Made by a program: the position numbers and the translations under genes
The notes under the pieces: generated by a model
Databases searched by the model: none
What the model saw: the letters and a program-made list of their open reading frames with translations, nothing else
Told to the model about the DNA's origin: nothing
Shown here: positions 6,493-14,042 of the stretch, one piece after another
Layout: every line of letters begins with the position of its first letter
Numbering within the stretch: the stretch's first letter is position 1
Source of the DNA: an uncultured Prevotella sp.
GTDB taxonomy: Bacteria; Bacteroidota; Bacteroidia; Bacteroidales; Bacteroidaceae
Assembly: GCA_927910885.1 (NCBI GenBank)
Contig: CAKMOD010000060.1
Coordinates: forward strand, 1-21,316
Direction of reading: 5' to 3'
Length of the DNA stretch: 21,316 bases

Positions 6493-8412
6493 TTATTTCA
6501 TCCACCGTAAGCGTAGACTGTTAAGTACAACACTAACACTGGAGAATGCCATCAGCGCACTTGCCAATGATGGAGTAATCTGCCAATCAATGCCAAAAGC
6601 ATAAAGCAAACCTGCTGCTAATGGGATACAAACAATGTTATAGATGAAAGCCCAGAAGAGATTCTCCCAAATCATACGTACTGTATTGCGACTCAACTGT
6701 ATTGCTTCTGGGATAGCAGACAAGTCATCTCCCATGAGTGTCACCTGTGCTACATCCATAGCGACATCCGTTCCCTTACCAATAGCAACACTTACATCTG
6801 CCAAAGCCAAGGCTTGTGTATCGTTAATACCATCACCTACCATTGCTACACGCTTTCCTTCGGCTTGCAACTGTCTAACAAGATTCTCCTTATCCTGTGG
6901 CAACACCTTACTATGATAGTGTTTTATACCAGCTTTTTCAGCCCAATAACGAGCTGCCTCGTCCTTATCTCCACTCATCATATAGACCTCAATCCCCTTC
7001 TTCTGTAGCTCATCCATTGCCTCACGAGCATTAGGCTTTAATGTTTCACGCTCTTCAAAAGGAAGGTTATCAGCCTTTGTAAAATCGATGTTCTTATTCG
7101 GAATGGTCAGTGTACCAGTCTTATCGGTCACCAACACATCTACCTTACGCAGACTCTCTAAGGCTGCAGCATCCTTAATAAGGATTTGCTTCTGAGCAGC
7201 TTTACCAATACCAACCATAAGCGCAGTAGGTGTTGCCAATCCCATTGCACATGGACACGCAATGACTAAGACGGCTACAGCCGACATGATTGCCTGTGGT
7301 AAAGCACTATTCCCTCCTATCAACCACCATAAAAGGAAGGTAACAAGAGCAATACAAGCTACCACTGGCACAAATACTAAGGCTGCCTTATCAACGATTC
7401 GTTGGACTGGAGCCTTTGAACCTTGTGCTTCTTGCACCATTTTAATTATGTGAGCTAAGGCAGTGTCCTCACCAACTTGACGAGCACGCATGCGGAACTT
7501 ACCTTGACTTGGTATTGTTCCTGCCAACACCTTTGAGCCTTTTTTCTTCTCCGCAGGCGTTGGTTCACCCGTTATCATACTCTCATCAACGTAGGCTGCA
7601 TCAGCTGTCATAAAGCTTTCTGCCCATATTACTTCACCATCCACAGGTACCTTCTCACCAGGGCGAACCTCCAAAATATCCCCAACCTCAATGGTTGAGA
7701 GTGGAACTTCCTCTATCTTGTCGCCATCAACGATATGTGCTGTCTTCGGAGCCATACCCATCATCTGCCGAATAGAGGATGCTGTACCGTCTTTAGCTTT
7801 CTCTTCTAATAGTCGACCAGTCAAAACGAAGGTTATAATCATTACCGAAGCATCAAAGTAGGTGTGCCATACAACTCCCCTACTTGCCCATACAGCATCT
7901 CCCCAAAACGTGTTAAACGCACTGAAAAGAAAGGCAATACCCGTAGACAAAGCCACCAATGTATCCATGTTTGCACTGCCATGAAGCAACTGTCTAAACG
8001 AAGATACATAGAACTGGCGACCGCAATAAAGCATGTTTGCCAAGGCTATCAATAATGCAACCTGATTGGTAATATCACGAGAACCCAAGTCTATCCATCG
8101 CATAGACACACACATCACAGCTATTGAGAACAACCATGACAACACTGTCTTACGCTTTAGGAGTACATACTCACGCTTCTCAATTTCTTCTACCGACGTC
8201 TCTTTATCTATTACCAAATCGTATCCGAGTGCATTGATTTCAGCCTTCATTTTCTCAAGTGAGATTACCTGAGGATTGAAGTCAATCAAGGCTGAACGAC
8301 CAGGTAGCGAAACAGAAGCAGAATTAACACCCTTGAGTGTATTCAACTTCTTCTCTATATTGGCTGAACAGGAGGAACAAGCCATACCAATAACTGGAAT
8401 TGTCTGTTTCAT
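6493..8412 (-). CDS. copA: Copper-transporting P1B-type ATPase lacking the nucleotide-binding domain
   Basis: It is predicted to export Cu(I) across the inner membrane. In order: an HMA metal-binding domain (GMACSSC, C12/C15), membrane helices from ~88, the actuator motif TGEPTP (281-286), the CPC ion-site motif (386-388) and the phosphorylation motif DKTGT (430-434). Then come SGDK (470-473), GDGIND (526-531), and the class 1 signatures YN (591-592) and MAFSS (621-625). At 639 residues it is about 100 short of the usual ~740. The loss is concentrated between DKTGTLT and SGDK, where about 35 residues replace the normal ~150. The N-domain with its SEHP ATP-binding motif is thus absent. The frame is uninterrupted and the other motifs are intact, which argues against an assembly artefact. 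It lies 75 bases downstream of copZ on the same strand. The Cu(I) assignment rests on CPC plus the YN/MxxSS signatures. Confidence 0.9.
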   Translation of the reverse strand: MKQTIPVIGMACSSCSANIEKKLNTLKGVNSASVSLPGRSALIDFNPQVISLEKMKAEINALGYDLVIDKETSVEEIEKREYVLLKRKTVLSWLFSIAVMCVSMRWIDLGSRDITNQVALLIALANMLYCGRQFYVSSFRQLLHGSANMDTLVALSTGIAFLFSAFNTFWGDAVWASRGVVWHTYFDASVMIITFVLTGRLLEEKAKDGTASSIRQMMGMAPKTAHIVDGDKIEEVPLSTIEVGDILEVRPGEKVPVDGEVIWAESFMTADAAYVDESMITGEPTPAEKKKGSKVLAGTIPSQGKFRMRARQVGEDTALAHIIKMVQEAQGSKAPVQRIVDKAALVFVPVVACIALVTFLLWWLIGGNSALPQAIMSAVAVLVIACPCAMGLATPTALMVGIGKAAQKQILIKDAAALESLRKVDVLVTDKTGTLTIPNKNIDFTKADNLPFEERETLKPNAREAMDELQKKGIEVYMMSGDKDEAARYWAEKAGIKHYHSKVLPQDKENLVRQLQAEGKRVAMVGDGINDTQALALADVSVAIGKGTDVAMDVAQVTLMGDDLSAIPEAIQLSRNTVRMIWENLFWAFIYNIVCIPLAAGLLYAFGIDWQITPSLASALMAFSSVSVVLNSLRLRWMK

Positions 8413-8429
8413 AATGATACTATTTTTAT

Positions 8430-8454
8430 CTTCCCCTTACCAGCGAAGGGGAAG
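8430..8454 (-). other. Stem-loop between copZ and copA
   Basis: CTTCCCCTT (8430-8438) and AAGGGGAAG (8446-8454) form a perfect 9-bp stem with a 7-base loop in the 75-base gap between copZ and copA. There is no T tract on the reverse strand (ATAAAAATAG follows). An mRNA-stabilising or partial attenuation role is therefore more likely than full termination. Confidence 0.55.
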
Positions 8455-8487
8455 GATTCTACAAATGAAAAGAGCACAAATAAGCTG

Positions 8488-8700
8488 TTACAAACTCAGC
8501 TCATAGCGTCCGCTGTTGTCTACAGCTTCCTTGATTTCAGAAGGATTAACCTTACTTTCGTCATATTCTACTGTGACATTAGAATCTTCAAGATTAGCTT
8601 CAGCAGACACTACACCATTGAGTGCTTTTAAGGCATTCTCAACATTTGCCTTACAATGTACACACTTCATACCACTTACTGCATAAACATTCTTTTTCAT
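8488..8700 (-). CDS. copZ: CopZ-like copper chaperone (HMA domain)
   Basis: A 70-residue single-domain heavy-metal-associated protein. It binds Cu(I) through GMKCVHC (C13 and C16) and hands it to the HMA domain of the neighbouring ATPase. The beta-alpha-beta-beta-alpha-beta pattern is complete (KNVYAVSGM, KANVENALKALNGVVSAEAN, SNVTVEYDE, NPSEIKEAVDNSG), and the length is normal for the family. It is first in an operon with the copA-type gene and has its own promoter box about 60 bases upstream. The HMA-AraC regulator gene 567 bases further upstream on the same strand could control it, although no operator is recognisable. Confidence 0.9.
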   Translation of the reverse strand: MKKNVYAVSGMKCVHCKANVENALKALNGVVSAEANLEDSNVTVEYDESKVNPSEIKEAVDNSGRYELSL

Positions 8701-8759
8701 AAGTCTTTCCTTTCTATTAATATTATGTGATTACTATTCTTTTTTCTTCTTATCGTTTG

Positions 8760-8767
8760 CAAAGTTA
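8760..8767 (-). promoter_or_regulatory. Promoter -7 box of copZ-copA
   Basis: It reads TAACTTTG on the reverse strand, a perfect TAnnTTTG element, 59 bases upstream of the copZ start. The resulting leader of about 50 bases is longer than for other genes in this window. Confidence 0.55.
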
Positions 8768-8990
8768 CACATATATTATCTATCATGTCTTATAGAATTA
8801 TGGATAAAGATTATAACTTCTCGCATCGGTTCTACAAGAAGTTCATTCATAACATGGTAAGAAAAGAGTCTGAAATATCATTATCCAAGTACTGAAAAAT
8901 TATTACATAATTTCGAACTAAAGCCATAGAATAAGGCTAAAAGATAGATATAAAAGTCGAGTTTATAACCATCAACAAATCAATTAGTTA

Positions 8991-9070
8991 CAAAAGGGCA
9001 TTTCAAAAGGTGCTTAGTAAGAGTTCAAAAGGGCGTTAGTTCGCTTCTAAAAGGGCATCTTTAAGAAGGC
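8991..9070 (+). repeat. Tandem repeat with AAAAGGGC core, 22-bp period (family B)
   Basis: The core AAAAGGGC, or AAAAGGTGC in one unit, begins at 9005, 9027 and 9049, exactly 22 bases apart. An extra core occurs at 8992, 13 bases earlier. The rest of each unit is loosely similar (CTTAGTAAGAGTTC, GTTAGTTCGCTTCT, ATCTTTAAGAAGGC). It lies in the gap between the regulator gene and copZ. Confidence 0.75.
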
Positions 9071-9266
9071 AATTAAGGCTTAATTGAAACGCTATTAGTG
9101 CTCTATTAAAATATGATGAGTAAAATATTACAACAAAATATTCTTCTTTGCATCATTAAACATATGCTCACTCTCCTCCTAACATCTGTCTATTTTCCAT
9201 CCCGACAGTAAGAACAAAAATTATATTCCACCTATAAGCAGTAGACTTAACTTTGTAAATAGCAGT

Positions 9267-9830
9267 CTAAAGTTTATCCAAAGATGTTCGAAGATTATCT
9301 TTCATCCCTTTGAACTGACTGGGAGTCATACCGGTTACTGACTTAAACTGACTGGAAAGATAAGCCACAGAAGAGTAATTCATACGAAGCGCTATCTGCG
9401 TCAAAGTCAACTCATCATAACGAATGAACTCTTTCACTCGTTCTATACGCAACTCAATATAATATCTTTCGATAGTCTTTCCTTCGACCTCAGAGAAGAG
9501 TTTTGAAAGCGCACTATAGTCTTGACGAAGTTCAGATGACAGATAATCACTAAGATTAGTTGAACTTTGATTATCATGGTAATGCACAAGTCTGATTAAA
9601 GCAGACTTGATGTGATCGATGGTTTGCTGACGACGGTCGTCAAGAAGTTCGAAACCAAGCTCTTTAAGGGCTGTCCGAAGGGTAGAAAGTTGGACAGAAG
9701 AAGGGTCTTCCTCAATACTAACCTCACCTAACTCAACCTTTTGGGGGTGTAGTCCAACCTGCTGCAAAGTTTGGCTAACAGCCATTTTACAGCGATCACA
9801 AACCATATTTTTAATATAAAGTGTACTCAT
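9267..9830 (-). CDS. HMA-domain/AraC-type transcriptional regulator (likely copper sensor)
   Basis: A compact 187-residue fusion. Residues 1-62 resemble an HMA metal-binding domain (YIKNMVCDRCKMAVSQTL, C11/C14). Residues ~90-180 are an AraC/XylS DNA-binding domain with two helix-turn-helix units (DYLSSELRQDYSALSKLFSE and TLTQIALRMNYSSVAYLSSQ) and the family signature FKSVTGMTPSQFKG. The HMA part takes the place of the usual sugar-binding sensor, so the protein probably senses Cu(I) or a related soft metal and controls copZ-copA and/or its own operon. Its ATG overlaps the stop of the MATE gene (ATGA, 9827-9830), indicating translational coupling. It is known as a recurrent Bacteroidota architecture near copper ATPases; the regulatory targets here are inferred from position. 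Confidence 0.88.
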   Translation of the reverse strand: MSTLYIKNMVCDRCKMAVSQTLQQVGLHPQKVELGEVSIEEDPSSVQLSTLRTALKELGFELLDDRRQQTIDHIKSALIRLVHYHDNQSSTNLSDYLSSELRQDYSALSKLFSEVEGKTIERYYIELRIERVKEFIRYDELTLTQIALRMNYSSVAYLSSQFKSVTGMTPSQFKGMKDNLRTSLDKL

Positions 9831-11191
9831 ACTGTTGTTTTCTTTGCTGCTGCTTCACGTGAAAACTCACGGAAGGTGTAAATAACAATCGGTACTGTAA
9901 GCGTGAAAGAGAGCACGTCACTGACGGCTTGACACATCTCAACACCTAACAGCCCAAAATAAGATGGAAGAATAAATATTAACGGAATAAAGAACAAACC
10001 TTGTCGGGCTGCTGCCAAAATGTTCGCACGCCACGGCTTGCGGCAGGTCTGAGCAAGCATATTGCTTGCCAAAATAAGAGCATTAACAGGAAAAACACAA
10101 AGCTGCCATCGCAAGGCTACAACACCAATAGCAATCACCTCGGGGTCATCACGGAAGACACCTATCAGCGTTCCGCTTATCATCCAGCCAATAATAGCTA
10201 ACACGATAAGAAAAATCGTACCAATAGTTACAGTAAACTTATAAGCCTCTTTCAGTCTATCATATAATCCTGCACCATAGCAGAAGCCACAAACTGGCTG
10301 AAATCCCTGTCCCAATCCGATGACAACAGCAAAGGAAAGCATTGCGATACGTCCAACGATACTCATCGCTGCGATAGCTGAGTCACCATAAACACCTGCT
10401 GCTAAGTTTAATGACATCGTTGCTATACAAGCCAATCCCTGCCTCATCATGGAAGGACTGCCACCATAGAATATCTCCTTATAACGCTGTAATGAGGGTG
10501 AGAAATTACGAAAATGAATGGCTATATTCTCTCCTCTGCGCGTCATTAAGAAAAGAATAACGAAGGACACAGCCTGTCCTATCACTGTTGCCCACGCAGC
10601 ACCGCTAACACCCAAACCGCAAGTAAAGATGAGGATTGGGTCAAGAACTACGTTCAATATAGCACCTGTCACAATACCATACATCGCAAAATTGGCGTTT
10701 CCTTGCAATCGCATCTGGTTGTTTAAAGTAAGTGATGAGGTTAAGAAAGGTGCGCCAAGTAGGATGACTTGCATATAGTCTTCCGTGTAAGGAAGAATGG
10801 TAGGTGTACTACCAAGCATCAAGGAGAGGGGAGTGAGGAATATCTCACCAAGGATAAGAACAATTACTCCAACAAGAAACGAGCTAAAAAAGCCTGTTGA
10901 GGCCATTTTCACAGCGTTCTCATGGCGACGTGCTCCCAACTCACGAGAGATATAATTACCCGAACCATGCCCAAAGAAAAAGCCCATTGCCTGCACAAAG
11001 AACATCAGAGAAAACACAACACCTACTGCTGCTGTGGCTTGTGTATCAATCTTACCAACAAAAAACGTATCGGCAATATTGTATAATCCCGTCACAAGCA
11101 TGGAGATGATAGTCGGTATCGCCATTGTGATAATGACACGATGAACTGGTGCTTGCGTAAGATAAGTATAGTTATCTATATGTTCGTGCAT
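9827..11191 (-). CDS. MATE family efflux transporter
   Basis: A 454-residue inner-membrane exporter with about 12 hydrophobic helices, close to family length. It carries typical features of the NorM/MepA-like group: TIISMLVTGLYNIADTFFVG at ~27-46, GHGSGNYISRELGARR at 74-89, and the repeat-related GLGQGFQPVCGFCYGA segment in the second half. Transport is expected to be driven by a Na+ or H+ gradient, with organic cations or drugs as usual substrates. It is first in an operon: a promoter box lies 27 bases before the start and the gene overlaps the HMA-AraC regulator by 4 bases. Coupling to a metal-sensing regulator suggests its expression responds to the same signal, but a role in metal export is not shown by the sequence. 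Confidence 0.93.
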   Translation of the reverse strand: MHEHIDNYTYLTQAPVHRVIITMAIPTIISMLVTGLYNIADTFFVGKIDTQATAAVGVVFSLMFFVQAMGFFFGHGSGNYISRELGARRHENAVKMASTGFFSSFLVGVIVLILGEIFLTPLSLMLGSTPTILPYTEDYMQVILLGAPFLTSSLTLNNQMRLQGNANFAMYGIVTGAILNVVLDPILIFTCGLGVSGAAWATVIGQAVSFVILFLMTRRGENIAIHFRNFSPSLQRYKEIFYGGSPSMMRQGLACIATMSLNLAAGVYGDSAIAAMSIVGRIAMLSFAVVIGLGQGFQPVCGFCYGAGLYDRLKEAYKFTVTIGTIFLIVLAIIGWMISGTLIGVFRDDPEVIAIGVVALRWQLCVFPVNALILASNMLAQTCRKPWRANILAAARQGLFFIPLIFILPSYFGLLGVEMCQAVSDVLSFTLTVPIVIYTFREFSREAAAKKTTV

Positions 11192-11217
11192 AAACTTTTG
11201 CTATTTAAAAACTTATG

Positions 11218-11225
11218 CAAAGGTA
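11218..11225 (-). promoter_or_regulatory. Promoter -7 box of the MATE-regulator operon
   Basis: TACCTTTG on the reverse strand, a perfect TAnnTTTG match, 26 bases before the MATE start codon. Confidence 0.6.
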
Positions 11226-11228
11226 CTA

Positions 11229-11365
11229 AATAATTCAGAATCCATAATTCAAAATTCGTAATTATGATATTTCTTTAATTCATAATTTATAATTCAGAAT
11301 TCATAATTATGATTACTTGTTTAATTCAGAATTCATAATTCATAATTCATAATTATGATTACTGG
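11229..11365. repeat. AT-rich tandem repeat, ~46-bp period
   Basis: Three imperfect units each ending AATTATGAT (11260-11268, 11305-11313, 11351-11359), spaced 45 and 46 bases. Inside them AATTCA(T/G)AATT is itself repeated. The sequence is almost entirely A/T with GAATTC-like palindromic pieces. Confidence 0.75.
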
Positions 11366-11493
11366 CAAGGAGAGATTCTGTGATTAAAAAAAACAACTAT
11401 ATGGTAAATATTTTCCATATTAGATATCCATTAACGTCATACTATATTCGTGATGATAACCATAACATCCCTACCCTCCCACATTCAGCCGAC

Positions 11494-11570
11494 GTGTTAG
11501 TGCCCCGCACATATCGTGCTGTTGGTAAACACCAATGGTGCTAAGTACTAATTACCGTACAATCTCTTAC
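11494..11570 (+). repeat. Dispersed repeat family A, copy 2
   Basis: Two 22-base units (starting at 11500 and 11522) containing GCACATATCGTG and ACACCAATGGTG. They are followed by AGTACT and a shared tail (ACAATCT, TTAC) that also follows copy 3. The CACCAATGGTG near-palindrome is at 11530-11540. Confidence 0.8.
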
Positions 11571-11645
11571 TAACCTAATTACTTAATACTGCATACATAA
11601 AAGCAACATTTAGTCTTTTGCACTTTTATCCTATAGAAACAATAA

Positions 11646-11708
11646 GGACAGATATCCTCTATTGCCCGACTATTCTATAATAATAGCGAACAACAAGAAT
11701 ATCTGTCC
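11646..11708 (-). other. Long inverted repeat downstream of the WecB-like gene
   Basis: GGACAGATAT (11646-11655) and ATATCTGTCC (11699-11708) are perfect 10-base arms 43 bases apart, with a smaller CTATT/AATAG pairing inside. It lies 43 bases after the WecB-like stop on the reverse strand and is followed by TTATTGTTTC. It may be a branched terminator, but the long loop makes this uncertain. Confidence 0.4.
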
Positions 11709-11750
11709 CTACATTAAGAGCGTTAAAGCCCCTCTCAATATAAATGCAAA

Positions 11751-12875
11751 TTAATGACGTTCGAGTAGGATTTGAACAACACGTTCAGCTGAACGGCCAT
11801 CCCAACGCTCAGGTACACCACACTTCTTCCATGTTCCTGCAACCATATCACTCAATGAAGAACGGAGCAGTTCTGGGTCTTCACCAACCAAAACGTTAGA
11901 ACCTACCTTTGCCGTTTCAATGTGTTCAGTATAGCTATTAAGCGTAATACATGGCACACCATTGAATGTTGCTTCCTCTGCAACATTACCAGAGTCAGTA
12001 ATGATACCCTTAGCATGAGCTGTAAGATAAGCAAATTCAAGATAACCCAATGGTTTTACGATATGGAGGTTATGGAGTTTGATGTTCTTCTTCAAGCTAA
12101 GTGCCATGATAACCTGCACTGCTGAGTCGCGAAGAGGAGCAATGATAGGGGTATCACCTGCTGTCTCACTCAACACATGTAACATTCGTTCAAGATTGTC
12201 TTGATCAGCCAACAACGCCTTACGGTTCAATGTAAAGACAAGGTAGTTACCCTCTTTCAAAGGTAAGCCTGCCAACTCGTCAATATCCGAAAGCCTCATA
12301 CCCTCAATACGCTCACGGTCATAGCGGATATTATCAATGAGAATATTACCCACCATATAAACCTTTGACAACTCTGCTCCTTCCTTGTTAGCAATGCTGT
12401 TATTGCTAAATCCGGCTGTAAAAAGTATATCAGAAAGACCGTCAATTACCAAGCGATTGATTTCCTTAGGCATCGTTATATCAAATGAACGAGTACCAGC
12501 TGCAATATGCGCAAGGGGAATTGCCTGCTTCTTTGTCACAATAGCAGCCGCCATTGTAGAAGCAAGATCATCTACAACGATAACCACATCAGATGGATTC
12601 TCTTGTAGATACTTCTCAAACTTAGACATCACCTGACCTGTAAGTTCGTTCAAATTCTCACATTCAACACCAAGGTAAACATCTGGTCTACGAATAGAAA
12701 GATTCTCAAAGAGCTGATCTTCGAGTGTAGGATCATTCTCACTACCTGCATAAACCAATGAATAAGAAACCTTATGAGAACTATTCTCCTCAGAAAGTCT
12801 ATTGATTACCCTGATGATTGGTGCTACCTTTATAAAGTTAGGACGTGCACCACAAAAGATACAAAGTTTTTTCAT
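11751..12875 (-). CDS. UDP-GlcNAc 2-epimerase (WecB/MnaA)-like protein with degenerate active site
   Basis: A 374-residue GT-B-fold protein with overall similarity to non-hydrolysing UDP-GlcNAc 2-epimerases, which make UDP-ManNAc for surface polysaccharides. Visible landmarks are GARPNFIK (9-16), the Asp of the GDT motif (D103 in VVDDLAST), the HxxAGxRSFD and P-x-EINR region (123-140), and ITDSGNVAEEA (292-302). Three residues known to be essential in WecB are replaced. The Glu of HVEAGLRS is Ala (A125 in HIAAGTRS), the first Glu of PEEINR is Lys (K137), and the His of THRREN is Asn (N217 in FTLNRKA). The C-terminal RxxTERPE motif is also changed (NSYTEHIET). It may therefore be inactive or have another reaction. 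It is separated from the upstream stomatin-like gene by a stem-loop; no polysaccharide genes are adjacent. Confidence 0.88.
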   Translation of the reverse strand: MKKLCIFCGARPNFIKVAPIIRVINRLSEENSSHKVSYSLVYAGSENDPTLEDQLFENLSIRRPDVYLGVECENLNELTGQVMSKFEKYLQENPSDVVIVVDDLASTMAAAIVTKKQAIPLAHIAAGTRSFDITMPKEINRLVIDGLSDILFTAGFSNNSIANKEGAELSKVYMVGNILIDNIRYDRERIEGMRLSDIDELAGLPLKEGNYLVFTLNRKALLADQDNLERMLHVLSETAGDTPIIAPLRDSAVQVIMALSLKKNIKLHNLHIVKPLGYLEFAYLTAHAKGIITDSGNVAEEATFNGVPCITLNSYTEHIETAKVGSNVLVGEDPELLRSSLSDMVAGTWKKCGVPERWDGRSAERVVQILLERH

Positions 12876-12890
12876 CTCTTCAAAGACTCA

Positions 12891-12928
12891 CTCCGTAAGT
12901 TCCTTTATAGCAAGAGAACCTTACGGAG
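12891..12928 (-). other. Stem-loop just upstream of the WecB-like start
   Basis: CTCCGTAAGTTC (12891-12902) pairs with GAACCTTACGGAG (12916-12928), with one bulged base and a 13-base loop. The stem ends 16 bases before the ATG at 12875. It lacks a T tract. It may be a leader structure for the WecB-like gene or the 3' end of the stomatin-like transcript. Confidence 0.55.
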
Positions 12929-12991
12929 TAGTCATCTATTTTAGTGTTTATATTTAATTATTCGCAGCAAAAGCGATGCTTAAAAGAAGCA

Positions 12992-13945
12992 TTACTTAAA
13001 CATATCCTTAATCCCACCGATAGAACCCATGAGATTACTTGCCTCAAATGGGAGATAAACAGTCTTCTGATTGTTATTCTGTGCGAGTTCTGTAAGCATC
13101 TGAATGTACTTCTGTGCAATAAGATAGTTTGCTGGATTCGTACTCTGACCAACAGCATCTGTAATCTTCTGAATAGCAATAGCCTCAGCTTCAGCCTTAC
13201 GAATGCGAGCCTCTGCCTCACCTTCTGCAATCAAAATTTGCTGCTGTTTGTTAGCTTCAGCGCGGTTGATAGCTGCCTGTTTCTCACCTTCAGACTGGAG
13301 AATAGCCGACTGCTTCTGTCCTTCACTGGTAAGAATAGTTGCTCGTTTGTTACGTTCAGCCTGCATCTGCTTCTCCATTGCCTCAGAAACACTTGCAGGA
13401 GGAGTAATATCCTGAAGCTCAACACGGTTCACCTTGATACCCCACTTATTTGTAGCATCATCAAGAACGGCACGCAATTTAGTATTAATCGTATCACGAG
13501 AAGTCAATGTCTGATCAAGTTCCATCTCACCGATAATGTTTCGAAGTGTAGTCTGTGTCAACTTTTCTATCGCATTTGGCAAGTTGTTAATCTCATAAAC
13601 AGCCTTAAAAGGATCAATAATTTGGAAATAAAGCAGTGCATTAATCTGCATCTGAATATTATCCTTTGTAATTACATTCTGGCGATCAAAGTCGTACACC
13701 TGCTCACGCAAGTCTATTGAGTTTGTATAAGTATAACGTCCTGCACGCAATGCCACAATATCCTTTGCATGGTCAATAAAAGGAATAATAATATTGATAC
13801 CTGGTTGAAGGGTTGCATAATACTTACCAAGACGTTCGATAATCTTTGTTTCACTCTGTGAAATAATCACGATTGACATCTTAGCAAAAACGAGTGCTAA
13901 CACAACAAATGCAATCAGCACATAAGCTATTATATCCATAAGCAT
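12992..13945 (-). CDS. SPFH/band 7 (stomatin-like, QmcA-type) membrane protein
   Basis: A 317-residue inner-membrane-anchored scaffold protein of lipid microdomains. An N-terminal hydrophobic anchor (~4-28) is followed by the SPFH domain (~28-190; ETKIIERLGKYYATLQPGIN, IIPFIDHAKDIVALR, ITKDNIQMQINALLYFQI). A long Ala/Glu/Lys/Gln coiled-coil follows (~190-265; EGQKQSAILQSEGEKQAAIN), which drives oligomerisation in this family. The tail is Gly-rich (GSIGGIKDMF). It follows the NfeD gene by 97 bases on the same strand, the classic NfeD-stomatin pairing; NfeD proteins bind and position their SPFH partner. The start is either Met1 or Met3; neither has a decisive ribosome site. Confidence 0.93.
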   Translation of the reverse strand: MLMDIIAYVLIAFVVLALVFAKMSIVIISQSETKIIERLGKYYATLQPGINIIIPFIDHAKDIVALRAGRYTYTNSIDLREQVYDFDRQNVITKDNIQMQINALLYFQIIDPFKAVYEINNLPNAIEKLTQTTLRNIIGEMELDQTLTSRDTINTKLRAVLDDATNKWGIKVNRVELQDITPPASVSEAMEKQMQAERNKRATILTSEGQKQSAILQSEGEKQAAINRAEANKQQQILIAEGEAEARIRKAEAEAIAIQKITDAVGQSTNPANYLIAQKYIQMLTELAQNNNQKTVYLPFEASNLMGSIGGIKDMFK

Positions 13946-14042
13946 TAAAGTTTTTAATTCCCCACCCTAAGTATTTTATTATCTTAATGAGGCAAGAAAT
14001 CGAAGGTTATTATTTGTTATTTAACTATTTTCAGATTACTGT

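Larger units (their letters stand above)
8701..9266. other. Gene-free stretch upstream of copZ
   Basis: This 566-base AT-rich gap holds the copZ promoter box at its left side and the AAAAGGGC repeat array (8991-9070) near its middle. The rest (8770-8990 and 9071-9266) shows no open frame with coding character. No tRNA or obvious terminator for the regulator gene that ends at 9267 was recognised. Confidence 0.65.
11192..11750. other. Gene-free stretch rich in repeats
   Basis: This 559-base gap between the WecB-like gene (stop at 11751) and the MATE gene start holds, from right to left on the reverse strand: the MATE promoter, an AT-rich 46-bp tandem repeat (11229-11365), repeat family A copy 2 (11494-11570), and a long inverted repeat (11646-11708). 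No coding frame is supported. Confidence 0.7.

Noticed and set aside
12944..13720. Forward open frame of 258 codons
   Set aside because: It lies opposite the stomatin-like gene; the reverse frame has clear SPFH motifs and the forward translation is Leu/Cys/Asn-rich with no domain.
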